64,000 nucleotides of DNA from Pseudidiomarina taiwanensis (GCF_003987435.1 NZ_PIQG01000002.1:186001-250000); one strand, 5' to 3'; positions 51,941 through 62,259 are shown, numbered from the stretch's first letter. Program-made: numbers and translations. Notes: generated by a model from the letters alone, not told the origin.

Positions 51941-53041
51941 CTAGCATTTACTGTAAATTTGTCTTAACTCTTCTATGATTCGAGCATGATCGAACACTTT
52001 CATAACGTGTTTACGAGCATTGTTCCCAAAAACTAATCGAAGATTTTTAGATTCAGCCAACCGAGTTATTGCACCCCGATAGTCTTTATAACTATCAGTA
52101 CCGACAAGTAAACCACTTTCTTCATCAATAACAATTTCTGGAATACCACCTGTTCTTTTCGCTATCACGGGTAATTCACAAAATCCGGCCTCAATTATCG
52201 AGTTACCGAGTGTTTCATGTTTACTGCAGCTTATGAAGACATCTGCAGATAAGAGGTAAGGTATTACATCTTCTATATATTCGAACATGTGTACATTACA
52301 TGTCACATCACTTTTAATACTCAATTCCAAGATCCGTGAATACTCCGGTCCCGAGCCTAAAATCAGGAGGTGAACATTTTCACTAAAGACTTTTGATTCT
52401 ATTAGTTTAAAAAGAATATCGGCACCTTTATCTTTAGTCACCCTGCCGGTGTAGATAAATACTAATGCTTCATCAGATATTTTAAGTTGCTTTCTTATTA
52501 AAGATCTAAATTTCTGTTTGTCTAAAAAGTTATCTCGCAAACGATCGCTTGGCGGAAGATTATAGATAACTCCTTTAAACTTATGTTTAAACCAATTAAA
52601 TCTGCCCCAATTAGATACATAACGGCTATTGGCATAAATCATGTTGCTAAACAATAATGATGCAAATTCATAAATAGCTAATACAATTTTTTTTGTAATC
52701 CCTATGTCATTAGCTTCTAAACTACTTCCTCTAACTGCGCAAACGCTTTTAACTCCGCATATATAACAGGCTAATGAAACGTAGAATCCCTCTAATTGAA
52801 GACCACTAAAATGCACAAGGTCGGGTCGTTCTTCTTTTATTCTAGTGTATAGAGTTTTTATCAACCTGAAGTTGAAAACTCCAAGCTTCCCCTTTGGAAT
52901 CACTAGCGATTCAAATTGGAATTCACTTGCTAATTGAGAAATCAAAATTCTCTTATGACTATTGAAAGGGCCGCTCCCATCAGCTCCTTCACGAAACGTA
53001 AGGAGAATTTTTTTAGAGTTGCATCGATTATTTAAAGTCAT
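51941..53041 (-). CDS. Glycosyltransferase family 4
   Basis: The 366-residue product has the GT-B donor domain features FIYTGRVTKDKGADILFKLI, LLILGSGPEY and SCSKHETLGNSIIEAGFCELP with the Glu-x7-Glu motif. An N-terminal DLVHFSGLQLEG block belongs to the acceptor half. It is one of the enzymes building the repeat unit. AT-rich codon use fits horizontal origin. Confidence 0.88.
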   Translation of the reverse strand: MTLNNRCNSKKILLTFREGADGSGPFNSHKRILISQLASEFQFESLVIPKGKLGVFNFRLIKTLYTRIKEERPDLVHFSGLQLEGFYVSLACYICGVKSVCAVRGSSLEANDIGITKKIVLAIYEFASLLFSNMIYANSRYVSNWGRFNWFKHKFKGVIYNLPPSDRLRDNFLDKQKFRSLIRKQLKISDEALVFIYTGRVTKDKGADILFKLIESKVFSENVHLLILGSGPEYSRILELSIKSDVTCNVHMFEYIEDVIPYLLSADVFISCSKHETLGNSIIEAGFCELPVIAKRTGGIPEIVIDEESGLLVGTDSYKDYRGAITRLAESKNLRLVFGNNARKHVMKVFDHARIIEELRQIYSKC

Positions 53042-53058
53042 ATTCTCAACTTTTTACT

Positions 53059-54177
53059 CTATATGAGTCGCTCTATCTCGGCTAAATAATTCCTATAATC
53101 AAAGTAATCATTAAGCTCGGAAATTCTATTCTTTTTGTCTTTAATAGATAAATCAAGATTAGACATTTGACTTGGTTTATCTACAAGCGTTACGTTCTCA
53201 AATCCTGCAAAGTTTCCAATATCACTAGTTGAATTAGTTATGATATTTACACCCATCGTAAAAGCTTCTGTAAACTTAGTTGGGAACCCAGCATTATTTG
53301 CTCTTGTAGATTTGCGGAAGAATACTAGATAATCGCAATGAGAAAGATATTCTAAAACCGCTGTATGTTGGATGCGCCCAACAAATACTATCGATAAAGA
53401 GTAAGCATATTGTTGAATTTCACTCTTTACTTTAGGAGTTATATCTCCTGCTATAATAATATTCACCGAACTCTTTATAGAAGAAGGTTCATTTGCCAAG
53501 AAGTACAAGATATCAAATAGCGAATCTTTTCCTTCACCCATATCTCCACCGTAAAAAAGATTAATCTTTTTTTTAGCAACTCCGTTCGGAGGGCTACTTT
53601 CCATGGCTAGGAGCCACTTAGAGTCTTGTATATCAATTAATGGCGGAATTAATATCGAATTTCGCTGATAATACTTATTTAGTAAAGAGCTTATACTTAT
53701 CACACGATATGCAAACTTATTTAAGACCCGCATTCTACAACTGACATCTATCTGTTTCATCAGTTTTTTAACAACACTATCTCCCAAGCTGTCATACCAT
53801 TCTGTGCAATCTGCTATGACTTTTACCCTGCTAAATTTTGCTACTAAAAAGATAGGAACATAGAATACTACCGGTAAATTATAAACGATAATATGCGTGC
53901 AATTTCGATGTAAGACATGTTTTAAACCGCATATAAAATCGCGGAATAATATCGAGGCCTTCTGAAAAGAACTCTTTGCCTCTGGCTCGCTATTTTCAAC
54001 CCTCTCTACATCAGCAATTTTAACTAGACGCCCCTCATGTATGTAGCTAACTTCCCCACCAAGTTCTCGAATAGCTTTTCCGATGTTTAATACTCTGTGT
54101 GCAGCAGCATTCCGGTCTGGTAACCGAAAAGCTCCAATGTAGATAAATCGACTTTTTTCCATTTTACTACCAATCAT
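53059..54177 (-). CDS. Glycosyltransferase (GT-B, family 4-like)
   Basis: The 372-residue product has RFIYIGAFRLPDRNAAAHRV at the N-terminus and NLFYGGDMGEGKDSLFDIL, VFVGRIQHTAVLEYL and NAGFPTKFTEAFTMG in the donor half. Start choice is unclear: ATG at 54177 lies inside the end of the FucNAc synthesis gene, while MEKSRF at 54162 is a plausible alternative with a weak site. The sugar specificity cannot be read. Confidence 0.8.
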   Translation of the reverse strand: MIGSKMEKSRFIYIGAFRLPDRNAAAHRVLNIGKAIRELGGEVSYIHEGRLVKIADVERVENSEPEAKSSFQKASILFRDFICGLKHVLHRNCTHIIVYNLPVVFYVPIFLVAKFSRVKVIADCTEWYDSLGDSVVKKLMKQIDVSCRMRVLNKFAYRVISISSLLNKYYQRNSILIPPLIDIQDSKWLLAMESSPPNGVAKKKINLFYGGDMGEGKDSLFDILYFLANEPSSIKSSVNIIIAGDITPKVKSEIQQYAYSLSIVFVGRIQHTAVLEYLSHCDYLVFFRKSTRANNAGFPTKFTEAFTMGVNIITNSTSDIGNFAGFENVTLVDKPSQMSNLDLSIKDKKNRISELNDYFDYRNYLAEIERLI

Positions 54178-55321
54178 ACCTAGAAAAACTATCCATATTC
54201 TTCCAATGTGGCGTTAACTTAGCCGTACCAGTGATCAGACGCACTACTCGCTCAGATGTATTCCGAACCTTATACTCTTCTGGAACTTCACGTTCTGTGC
54301 CAGAAAATACGTCACGTTGCGCGACTGCAAGTCGAACCCCTTCGATAAGGGTGTCAACATCAAGTCCTGTAAGCGCAATAGCGCCTGTATCTAGAGCCTC
54401 GGGGCGTTCAATTGAACGACGCATGGTAACTGCTGGGAAGTTCAGGATTGATGATTCTTCGCTGATAGTTCCACTGTCAGAAATGGCACAAAATGCTTCC
54501 ATTTGAAGCTTGTTGTAATCGAAGAAGCCGAACGGTTTCAAAAAGCGAATACCTTCACTTGAGTCTGCAAGTCCGATTTTCTCGAGTCGGTTGCGCGTCC
54601 GTGGATGCGTCGAAACAACAACTGGATAACCATATTCATCATGTAGGGCATTTAAGGCGGCCACAACTTTATGCAGGTTCTCTTTGCTGTCGACATTCTC
54701 TTCGCGATGAACACTGACAATAAAGAACTTTTTGGCTTCTAGATTTAACTGTTCAAGCACATTTGAGGCTTCAATCGAAGGCAGCACATGCTCTAAGACC
54801 TCACGCATTGGCGAGCCAGTTAAATAAATAAAGCGATGTGACAAACCTTCGCTAAGCAAATGACGACGCGCGTGCTCGGTGTAAACCAAATTAAAGTCAG
54901 CGAGGTGGTCAACCAACTTACGGTTGATCTCTTCAGGTACGTTTGCGTCGAAGCTACGGTTACCGGCTTCCATATGATAGGTAGGCACCTTCATTCGCTT
55001 GGCCATCATTGTGGCTACTGCGCTATTGGTATCGCCTAATACCAATACTGCATCTGGTTTTTCTTCAAGGATCACCTGCTCGGTCTTAATTAAGATATCA
55101 CCAAGACTTTTACCTAAGCTTGAAGTGTCAACATTCAAAAAATGGTCAGGCTGACGTACGCCAAGCTCTTCGAAAAATACTTCGTTTAACTCATAATCAT
55201 AATTTTGGCCCGTATGCACTATTTTATGCTCAACAACTTGGTCTAACGCGGCCATTACGCGCGATAAACGGATAATTTCAGGGCGTGTCCCTAAAATCGT
55301 CATTACCTTTAGCTTTTTCAT
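54167..55321 (-). CDS. UDP-N-acetyl-L-fucosamine-forming 2-epimerase (WbjD/CapG type)
   Basis: The 384-residue product is a non-hydrolysing UDP-HexNAc 2-epimerase (TILGTRPEIIRLSRV, HTGQNYDYELN, HMEAGNRSFDANVPEEINRK, SDSGTISEESS). On its own it could be WecB, but it directly follows CapE and CapF homologues, so the final step to UDP-L-FucNAc is the better call. It acts in the cytoplasm. Confidence 0.9.
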   Translation of the reverse strand: MKKLKVMTILGTRPEIIRLSRVMAALDQVVEHKIVHTGQNYDYELNEVFFEELGVRQPDHFLNVDTSSLGKSLGDILIKTEQVILEEKPDAVLVLGDTNSAVATMMAKRMKVPTYHMEAGNRSFDANVPEEINRKLVDHLADFNLVYTEHARRHLLSEGLSHRFIYLTGSPMREVLEHVLPSIEASNVLEQLNLEAKKFFIVSVHREENVDSKENLHKVVAALNALHDEYGYPVVVSTHPRTRNRLEKIGLADSSEGIRFLKPFGFFDYNKLQMEAFCAISDSGTISEESSILNFPAVTMRRSIERPEALDTGAIALTGLDVDTLIEGVRLAVAQRDVFSGTEREVPEEYKVRNTSERVVRLITGTAKLTPHWKNMDSFSRYDW

Positions 55322-55345
55322 GCCGAATTACTCTTGACTAGATTC

Positions 55346-56500
55346 TTACTGTTTAAGTTCTGGAGGCTGCACAGGCGCTGCATAAGTATCAGGGTTTTCG
55401 CGATCAAATATCTCATTGGCCCAGAGCATCACGATCATTTCATCGTCACCCACGTTGGTAATATCATGACTCCAGCCTGGTGCGGTTTCGACAATTTCTA
55501 GTGTGTCACCATCAGTGAACAATTCATAAAACTCATCTGTGGCCATGTGGCGAAAACAGAAGCGTGCCTTACCTTTTATTACTAGGAACTTTTCATTTTT
55601 GGTATGGTGATAATGACCGCCACGCGTGATGCCAGGATGTGCTGTGAAAAACGAAAACTGTCCAGAGTCTTTAGTTTTCAGCATTTCGACAAATACGCCC
55701 CGCTCGTCACCATATTGAGGCACTTTGTACGAGAAGCTCTCAGTGGGCAAATAGCTAACGTAGGTTGAATAGAGTTTTCGGGTAAAGCCGTCCCCTACTC
55801 GTTCTGTCACAAGGCTAGTACGGCTTGCCTTGAAATCGGAAAGTGCTTGAGCAATTTCACCAACAGTGGCGGTATAGAGAGGCTCTACTTCACCATACTT
55901 AACTTCTTTAGAAGCCTGATTTGCGCTCATTTGGCGCGCTATGCGAACTAACTCGGCACAAACATCGTCTACATACACCAGTTTGACTTCCGCACTCTCG
56001 TCATTGATTTGTATGGGGAGATCACGACAGATGTTGTGGCAGAAGGTCGCTACCATTGAGTTATAATTGGGTCTGCACCACTTACCGAACACGTTAGTCA
56101 GTCTATAAACACGCACGACGACATCATTACGAGCACCGTATTCGGTCACCGCTTTCTCTGCATTTAACTTACTATTACCGTATGGATTATCACGTTCTGC
56201 TTGAATAGAAGATAAATAGATAATCGGAATCGCACGGCCTGTGCTCTCCTTTACTGATTCAACCTTCGAAATTAAAGCCTGAGTTAAATCGGCATTTCCT
56301 TTCGCAAACTCATCTTCAGTTTCGGGTCGATTAACCCCTGCCAAATGCACAACACAATCAACACCTTCTAAAAGCGCAGGAAGATCATCCAAAGTGTTTT
56401 GGCGGGTGAAGGTTACATAGTCGACATCACTCATCTCATCCAAATGGACGGTTAGGTTCTTGCCGACAAAGCCATTCGCACCTGTAATTAAAAGCTTCAT
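55346..56500 (-). CDS. Bifunctional NAD-dependent reductase/epimerase with cupin domain (WbjC/CapF)
   Basis: The 384-residue product has an N-terminal SDR (LLITGANGFVGKNLTVHL) and a C-terminal cupin with zinc-site residues in GITRGGHYHHTKNEKFLVI, followed by the DITNVGDDEMIVMLWANEIFD ending. This two-domain layout is specific to CapF/WbjC, the second enzyme to UDP-L-FucNAc. It lies 11 bp downstream of the CapE-like gene. Confidence 0.93.
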   Translation of the reverse strand: MKLLITGANGFVGKNLTVHLDEMSDVDYVTFTRQNTLDDLPALLEGVDCVVHLAGVNRPETEDEFAKGNADLTQALISKVESVKESTGRAIPIIYLSSIQAERDNPYGNSKLNAEKAVTEYGARNDVVVRVYRLTNVFGKWCRPNYNSMVATFCHNICRDLPIQINDESAEVKLVYVDDVCAELVRIARQMSANQASKEVKYGEVEPLYTATVGEIAQALSDFKASRTSLVTERVGDGFTRKLYSTYVSYLPTESFSYKVPQYGDERGVFVEMLKTKDSGQFSFFTAHPGITRGGHYHHTKNEKFLVIKGKARFCFRHMATDEFYELFTDGDTLEIVETAPGWSHDITNVGDDEMIVMLWANEIFDRENPDTYAAPVQPPELKQ

Positions 56501-56511
56501 GAAAACTCCGT

Positions 56512-57546
56512 TTAGCCTTCAGGGTTGATGTATTCGCCTTTTGCGAATGCACGCATAAAATCAAGCTTCATTAATAACTTCTCCATACCTTCAACATCCA
56601 ATCGCTCTGTATTGTGCGAATTGTAGTCTTCGACAAGATCAATACGCGTATCGCCTTGCTCAACGTACTTTGAATAATTTAGATCACGTAGATCAGGTGG
56701 AACTCGATAATAATTTCCCATGTCTTCTGCACAGACCATTTCTTCACGTGAAAGCAGTGCTTCAAATAATTTTTCGCCATGGCGAGTACCTAGCACTTCA
56801 ATTGGATGTTCTTCTTTGCCAGCAACCGATAAAACAGCCTTGGCAAGTGTTTCGATTGTCGCGGCAGGCGCTTTTTGCACGAAAATATCGCCGTTAGTGC
56901 CATGCTCAAATGCGTAGAGAACCAAATCAACAGCATCATCAAGTGTCATCATGAAACGCGTCATATTTGGGTCGGTGATCGTTAAAGGCTTTCCAGCACG
57001 AATCTGATCCACAAACAAAGGAATAACCGAGCCGCGAGAAGCCATAACATTCCCATAACGCGTGCCACAAATAATGGTCTTCGTATCGTCAACATTGCGC
57101 GACTTGGCTACCATCACTTTTTCCATCATGGCTTTCGATATTCCCATTGCGTTGATAGGATAAACTGCTTTATCAGTACTTAGACAGACAACACGTTTAA
57201 CGCCGTTCTGAATAGCTGCCTCTAATACGTTCTCGGTACCAAGAACATTTGTTTTGACTGCTTCCATTGGATGGAATTCACATGAGGGAACCTGTTTTAA
57301 GGCAGCGGCATGATAGATAAAATCGACCCCGCGTGTTGCATTCAATACACTTTGATAGTCGCGGACGTCACCGATATAGAACTTAAGCTTGCGATGATTA
57401 TACATTTTACGCATATCATCTTGCTTTTTTTCATCACGACTAAAAATACGGATCTCTCTAAAATCTAGCTCTATGAATCTTCGTAGGACGGCATTACCAA
57501 AGGACCCTGTGCCACCGGAAATAAAAATACTTTTATTTGAAAACAT
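56512..57546 (-). CDS. UDP-GlcNAc 4,6-dehydratase/5-epimerase (WbjB/CapE)
   Basis: The 344-residue product is a soluble SDR with FISGGTGSFGNAVLRRF, YHAAALKQVPSCEFHPMEA and CLSTDKAVYPINAMGISKAMMEK. This matches the short FlaA1-like dehydratases. With the two following genes it forms the three-enzyme route from UDP-GlcNAc to UDP-L-FucNAc. Confidence 0.93.
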   Translation of the reverse strand: MFSNKSIFISGGTGSFGNAVLRRFIELDFREIRIFSRDEKKQDDMRKMYNHRKLKFYIGDVRDYQSVLNATRGVDFIYHAAALKQVPSCEFHPMEAVKTNVLGTENVLEAAIQNGVKRVVCLSTDKAVYPINAMGISKAMMEKVMVAKSRNVDDTKTIICGTRYGNVMASRGSVIPLFVDQIRAGKPLTITDPNMTRFMMTLDDAVDLVLYAFEHGTNGDIFVQKAPAATIETLAKAVLSVAGKEEHPIEVLGTRHGEKLFEALLSREEMVCAEDMGNYYRVPPDLRDLNYSKYVEQGDTRIDLVEDYNSHNTERLDVEGMEKLLMKLDFMRAFAKGEYINPEG

Positions 57547-57604
57547 TACAAATCCTCAAATCGATTGATTATTGAATTCAAAATCAATAGTAAAAAGTTT
57601 GACA

Positions 57605-58162
57605 CTATAGCCTTGTATAGCCAATTATCCTTTCATGTTCTCTAATTTCTTCTTGATTAAACCTAAATTTTATAACTTTGGCTGGATTTCCAGCGACTAT
57701 CGCATAAGGCGGTACCGATTTGGTAACAACTGAACCTGCGCCAACAATCGCCCCCTTGCCTATTGATACATTTGCCAAAATAATTGAGCCTGCACCTATC
57801 CAAGTATCTGAATCGATATTAACAACACCATCATCATGATTCTTGTCTTTACGATAGTCCCTTAATTTAATTCCAATCACCTTGTACTGATGATTTCCAC
57901 CGTGAATATGAACTCGCGGACCGAACATAACATCATTACCAATCAAAATGCGCCCATGTTTACTTTGAAAACAGCAATTGCGTCCGATGCTTACATTATC
58001 TCCAATAAAAATGGTGTCTTCCGTAAAGTGACACCCTTGCCCAATCCAAACATTTGCTCCAACTTTTTGAAATTTTGAAAGCTTGTATTGCTTGATAAAA
58101 AAAGACCAAAGGCGGTGAAAGGCATTTAGAATTCTACCTACCACACTATAAATAGTAATCAT
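57605..58162 (-). CDS. Left-handed beta-helix acyltransferase
   Basis: The 185-residue product is built of hexapeptide repeats (VWIGQGCHFTED, IFIGDNVSIGRN, SIGKGAIVGAGSVVTKSVPPYAIVAGNPAKVI). The C-terminal PAKVI block and the His in HIHGGNHQY are typical of sugar O-acetyltransferases (WcaF/CatB-like). It probably acetylates a repeat-unit sugar. Confidence 0.9.
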   Translation of the reverse strand: MITIYSVVGRILNAFHRLWSFFIKQYKLSKFQKVGANVWIGQGCHFTEDTIFIGDNVSIGRNCCFQSKHGRILIGNDVMFGPRVHIHGGNHQYKVIGIKLRDYRKDKNHDDGVVNIDSDTWIGAGSIILANVSIGKGAIVGAGSVVTKSVPPYAIVAGNPAKVIKFRFNQEEIREHERIIGYTRL

Positions 58163-59111
58163 TGAAAAACCTCACATACATTATCAGACTAACAAATCTC
58201 TTATTGCTTAAAGCACATACCCTTGGGAGACGTACCTAGCGCGATACCAAAACCCACAAAAAACAGAAATACAACAGAAGCAATGCAATAAACGTATGTG
58301 TAGCTGAGAGAATAATATTTTATACCCATGAATTACAGCTTTAGAACTGTTGTGCCAAAGAGTTTTATTCGAATTACATCTATTGTTAATGTTAAATGTT
58401 CTATGAAAATATTATTTTGAAATATGACGCCTTCATAGATACGGTCAATATTTCTTTCATTGATTCTTTTAAAAGACTCAAAGATTTTCAGAATTAATAA
58501 TATTTCTGGCATATCATTCACAATAGTATGAGACTTTTATGTCTTCGATAAAATAGCAAAGCCCCTTGTTTGATACTTACCCTTATTGTACCTACAATAA
58601 AGTTATGATTAGAATTACTACCAGCCCAATCGCCCTCAAATATCGCAAGAGCAAAGTCCAATAGTTCCATAGTCACCCCTGCACGGCATTCCATTACTAC
58701 TGCTGTGCCCTCACTCTAATTAATCTTCTGTAACTGCTCGAATTTGGTAAGTCTAGAATAAACGACTTGTATGTAAGTTAACTACAAGTTATTCGTTACG
58801 AGTAAAGCGCCGAGACTATAATTATAATTTGGAACCATATGTTCAATCTATTTAGCGGCTCAAACTCGATCTTGTTCACTCAAAAACACTAAATTAGATA
58901 TGGTCTTTTTAAAGCAATATGAAGGTTAGGTCAGAGTAGCCAAATATATTTTATTTTTTATTAAGTTTAAATCAAAAAGTGCATAATTTTTTAATCGCCA
59001 ACGATAATATCAATTTGCTCAAAATAGCAGTCGTCTTTAATTATTCATTTATCTGACAAATGACTCTTGTCGGAAAAGACCTGTAGCTCCCCTTTTAAAT
59101 ATATTGTGCCC
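58163..59111 (-). other. AT-rich gap with possible gene remnants
   Basis: No convincing intact gene is seen. Minus-strand fragments look like decayed coding sequence: about 58550-58690 (MELLDFALAIFEGDW...), 58333-58521 (a 62-residue frame, EILLILKIFESFKRINERN) and 58202-58330 (a 42-residue frame with one hydrophobic segment, ASVVFLFFVGFGIALG). They may be pieces of one or two lost cluster genes. I do not recognise the family. From 58740 to 59111 I see only AT-rich sequence with no signals. Confidence 0.3.
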
Positions 59112-60077
59112 TTATGGGTGGCCATTACTATCAATGTTATACTTATTAGATATCAGAATTCTAATCTTGGTTCCTATTGAATAAAGAAAAATAAGTAAAA
59201 CATATATATAAGATTCAGGATATAATAATGATTTTTTAAAAAAAACTAAAAGTGTTTCGCTATTTCTTTTTTTTAAAGCTTGGATAATTGCGTTACCGAT
59301 AAACTTAGATTTTATTTTTCTTGGCGCTAAACAGTAGCGCTCCGCAACTTGACGAACACGTTCATAGTGGACGATCAGATTTCTAGATGTATTATCGTCG
59401 TGAATATTTCGAATGAAGGATACATTTGGATCAAAGTCGAACTCACCTCCGTGCGTGACCAACTCATTAAAAACCTTTATACTAAACACCCAGTCATCAG
59501 CAATTAAATCTACATCAAACGGTTGGATTTTCTTCAGAAAATCCGCCCTAGCTAGTACCCCCTGGATGAATAGAACAGGGGCTGGGGATGTCAAATACCT
59601 GAGGACTTTCTTTGCATCACCGCACCTCATAAGATCGATCGTTTCTGCTGAATGGCAACGCGTGCCAAGATCACCGGATACACAATTAACGCCGTCCGAG
59701 TAACTGATTTTGAGCTTTGGGTTAGTCGCAAATTTTTCCAACTGTCGAGAAAATCGGTTCTGCGAGAAATAGTCATCACCGGATAGGAATGCAATAAAGT
59801 CCCCATCGGCAAGATTGAGCATCATCAAAAAATTTTTTGCTATCGCTGTTACTCCCTCATGCCTCTTGGCCAAAAACTTTATCGAAACTGGCGAGGTTTT
59901 GATAAAGTTTTCAATAACATCAACGGTACCATCTGACGACCCATCGTCAGTTAGTATAATTTCAAGGTTGTAATTATCTGACTGCTGCTCGACAACGCTT
60001 TCCAGCGCTCTTTCGATGAACTGAGCCTGATTGAAGGTGAGAATGAGTATACTAATTTTTGATTTATAGAACGGCAA
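59112..60077 (-). CDS. Glycosyltransferase family 2
   Basis: The 321-residue product has the GT-A nucleotide site ISILILTFNQAQFIERAL, then ILTDDGSSDGTVDVI and FIAFLSGDDYFS with the metal-binding Asp pair. It is followed by an acceptor region and a C-terminal hydrophobic segment (YVLLIFLYSIGTKIRIL). It adds one sugar of the repeat unit. It is followed by the remnant gap and preceded by IS debris. Confidence 0.9.
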   Translation of the reverse strand: MPFYKSKISILILTFNQAQFIERALESVVEQQSDNYNLEIILTDDGSSDGTVDVIENFIKTSPVSIKFLAKRHEGVTAIAKNFLMMLNLADGDFIAFLSGDDYFSQNRFSRQLEKFATNPKLKISYSDGVNCVSGDLGTRCHSAETIDLMRCGDAKKVLRYLTSPAPVLFIQGVLARADFLKKIQPFDVDLIADDWVFSIKVFNELVTHGGEFDFDPNVSFIRNIHDDNTSRNLIVHYERVRQVAERYCLAPRKIKSKFIGNAIIQALKKRNSETLLVFFKKSLLYPESYIYVLLIFLYSIGTKIRILISNKYNIDSNGHP

Positions 60078-60224
60078 TTTATCGATTTCCTGATTTATAG
60101 TCTTGAGCGCAGAGGAGTTCCTTTTGAATTTTCACAAATACAACCCGTGAGTTCACTAAGTGTACTGATAAGCGTCCAAAATGTAATGAAGCCTTAATTA
60201 AGTTGTTTTTCAAGATAGTTGAAA

Positions 60225-60830
60225 CTATTTTATTATCCAAGCGGCCTGTTTTTGGTCCGGCTTAACCGACGGTTTTTCCGGGTTTAATGTTGTCGGGCCG
60301 ACAGGTTCTCAGTTGCGAACGTCTCGTTTTCCCCAGCAACTTGGGTTAGTTGTCTTTGCTTTTTCCAAGCGCTGTTTGTGTTTAGCTAATATGACTTCAT
60401 CTTGTCCAGTATGACTGGTGATGTGGGATTACGAAGCGTAATTTACTGTGCTTATGCTAGTAGTTACACCAGCGCGTGAACTTTTAAGTACCCGTTCAAA
60501 CGAGCCTCTTCTTGACTTTTAAAGCCCTGAGAAGGCCATTCAGGACGATATTTACACGTTTTGAACAGGGATCCTGAAAACGGATTGTCGTTGCTTACAC
60601 ACAGCCGAATGTGTGATATTGTAACACCAAGTTGATACGCATGGTTTGTGATTTAATCGGGGCGCCATTATCTGAGTGCAGCAGAACACCTGAGTGTAAA
60701 TGCACTTCTTATGAGCTAGACTTTATTTTTTGTACACTATCAACCTTATTAGCGACTTCGATTTCCATCACTTTCTCGATAATGGCTGTACTCTTATCGG
60801 AAACATCAGTCCAAAAATATCAGCCTATGG
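60225..60830 (-). pseudogene. Decayed IS3-family transposase (OrfB) remnant
   Basis: Minus-strand pieces in shifted frames rebuild the C-terminal rve part of an IS3-type OrfB. They read, in order, a TDVSDKSTAIIEKVMEIEV segment, VLLHSDNGAPIKSQTMRI, then after a shift SNDNPFSGSLFKTCKYRPEW and QGFKSQEEARLNGYL. After another gap come ILAKHKQRLEKAKTTNPSCW and TTLNPEKPS, the classic C-terminal tail. At least three in-frame stops and a frameshift are present. The 5' part is missing and the Wzx gene ends at its border, so the insertion was truncated or rearranged. Confidence 0.88.
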
Positions 60831-60831
60831 C

Positions 60832-62259
60832 TCAAAATCTTGCCATTAAGCGCTTAGTGTAAGATATAAACGTTTCTACTTTCAAAATTAAAAGCATAGC
60901 AATATAGATAAGTATACCGATTGTTATTTTTAAAGCCAACTCAATAATAAGACTTTGGTAATCAATAAGACATACGAAAAAGAACATTACCAATGCTGAT
61001 AAAAAAATCTTCCAAGCAACCTTCAACTGAGATAGCGCTCCGAATCCGAACAATTTACCTGGGTAATAAGCATTAATAAAAAAACTAATCGCATAAGTAA
61101 TCAATACGGCCCATGCTATAGCATTAATACCGAAAGGCGCGGATATTAAAACTGCTGCGAAAGTTATCGGCAATTTAAATAGATCAACTTTCAAGAACAA
61201 ATCCGACCTACCAATCGCATTTAATATATTCAAGTTTATGCTACTTATCGGCGTCATCACACGAGCGAAACACAGAATCATTACAACTGGCACTATCGCG
61301 CGCCATTCCTCTCCTAATACAATCAAAACGAAAGGTTCAGCTATAGCAGCGAGACCAAACATTGCAGGAAGTGTAATCAACATTGTTACTTCTAGTAACT
61401 GCTTGTAGATTCTTACCATTCTCTCTCTATCATCACTTACCGAAGTCATTATCGGATAAGTCACACGCTGTAAGACGCTACTTATAACCCCAGAAGCTCG
61501 CTGAGCAAGCTGTGTTGATTGCGTTAAATAGCCTACTTGAGTTGCGTTAAAGTAGCGCCCAGTTAACAACACATATAGATTGTTTACTATTTGAGCTACC
61601 AACCCTGCAACGAGTAGTTTAGAACCAAAACCAAAGAGTTGACGCGAGGACTCGATAGAGAATTCAAACTTAGGTATCCATTTACACCGCCACCAAAGGG
61701 CAGCAACGTTAACTGAAGACTTTACAATGTTCATCCAAACCAACGACCAATGCTCAAATCCATTTATTGCAAGAGCTATTCCTATTGTAGCTCCCAAAAT
61801 AGTCGAAATCGAATTCGCTATCGTAATACTTTTAAAGTCTATTTTTATCGATAGCTTAGCAATGGCAACAACGCTAAAAGCATTTATAATCAGGACGAGA
61901 AATAAGATTCTCGATATCTCAATGAGTCTTGATTCGCTGTAAAACTCAGCAATTACCGGTGCAAAAAGAAATAAAGAACCATAAAGTACGGTACTTATCG
62001 AGAGGTTTATAAAGAATACTGTCGAGAAGTCTTGGCTAGTAGCGTATTTGCTTCTCTGAATCAAAGCTTGTGAAAAACCGCTGTTGATAAGACTTTGAGC
62101 TACTGCTACGAAGATAGCGAGCATACCGACTAAGCCGAAACTTTCAGGGCCCAATATTCTTGCCATATAAGCGAGAACAAAAAACATTCCTGCCTGATTG
62201 ACAAGTGTATCTAACAGCGTCCAAGACATGCCATGGACGGCTTTTTTTCTTAAAGACAT
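60832..62259 (-). CDS. wzx: Wzx-type lipid-linked oligosaccharide flippase
   Basis: The 475-residue product has 12-14 hydrophobic spans and starts MSLRKKAVHGMSWTLLDTLV, a common MOP/WzxC N-terminus, with RILGPESFGLVGMLAIFVAV in the first helices. It exports the repeat unit across the inner membrane. It lies between the cytidylyltransferase gene and IS debris at its 3' end. Confidence 0.9.
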   Translation of the reverse strand: MSLRKKAVHGMSWTLLDTLVNQAGMFFVLAYMARILGPESFGLVGMLAIFVAVAQSLINSGFSQALIQRSKYATSQDFSTVFFINLSISTVLYGSLFLFAPVIAEFYSESRLIEISRILFLVLIINAFSVVAIAKLSIKIDFKSITIANSISTILGATIGIALAINGFEHWSLVWMNIVKSSVNVAALWWRCKWIPKFEFSIESSRQLFGFGSKLLVAGLVAQIVNNLYVLLTGRYFNATQVGYLTQSTQLAQRASGVISSVLQRVTYPIMTSVSDDRERMVRIYKQLLEVTMLITLPAMFGLAAIAEPFVLIVLGEEWRAIVPVVMILCFARVMTPISSINLNILNAIGRSDLFLKVDLFKLPITFAAVLISAPFGINAIAWAVLITYAISFFINAYYPGKLFGFGALSQLKVAWKIFLSALVMFFFVCLIDYQSLIIELALKITIGILIYIAMLLILKVETFISYTKRLMARF

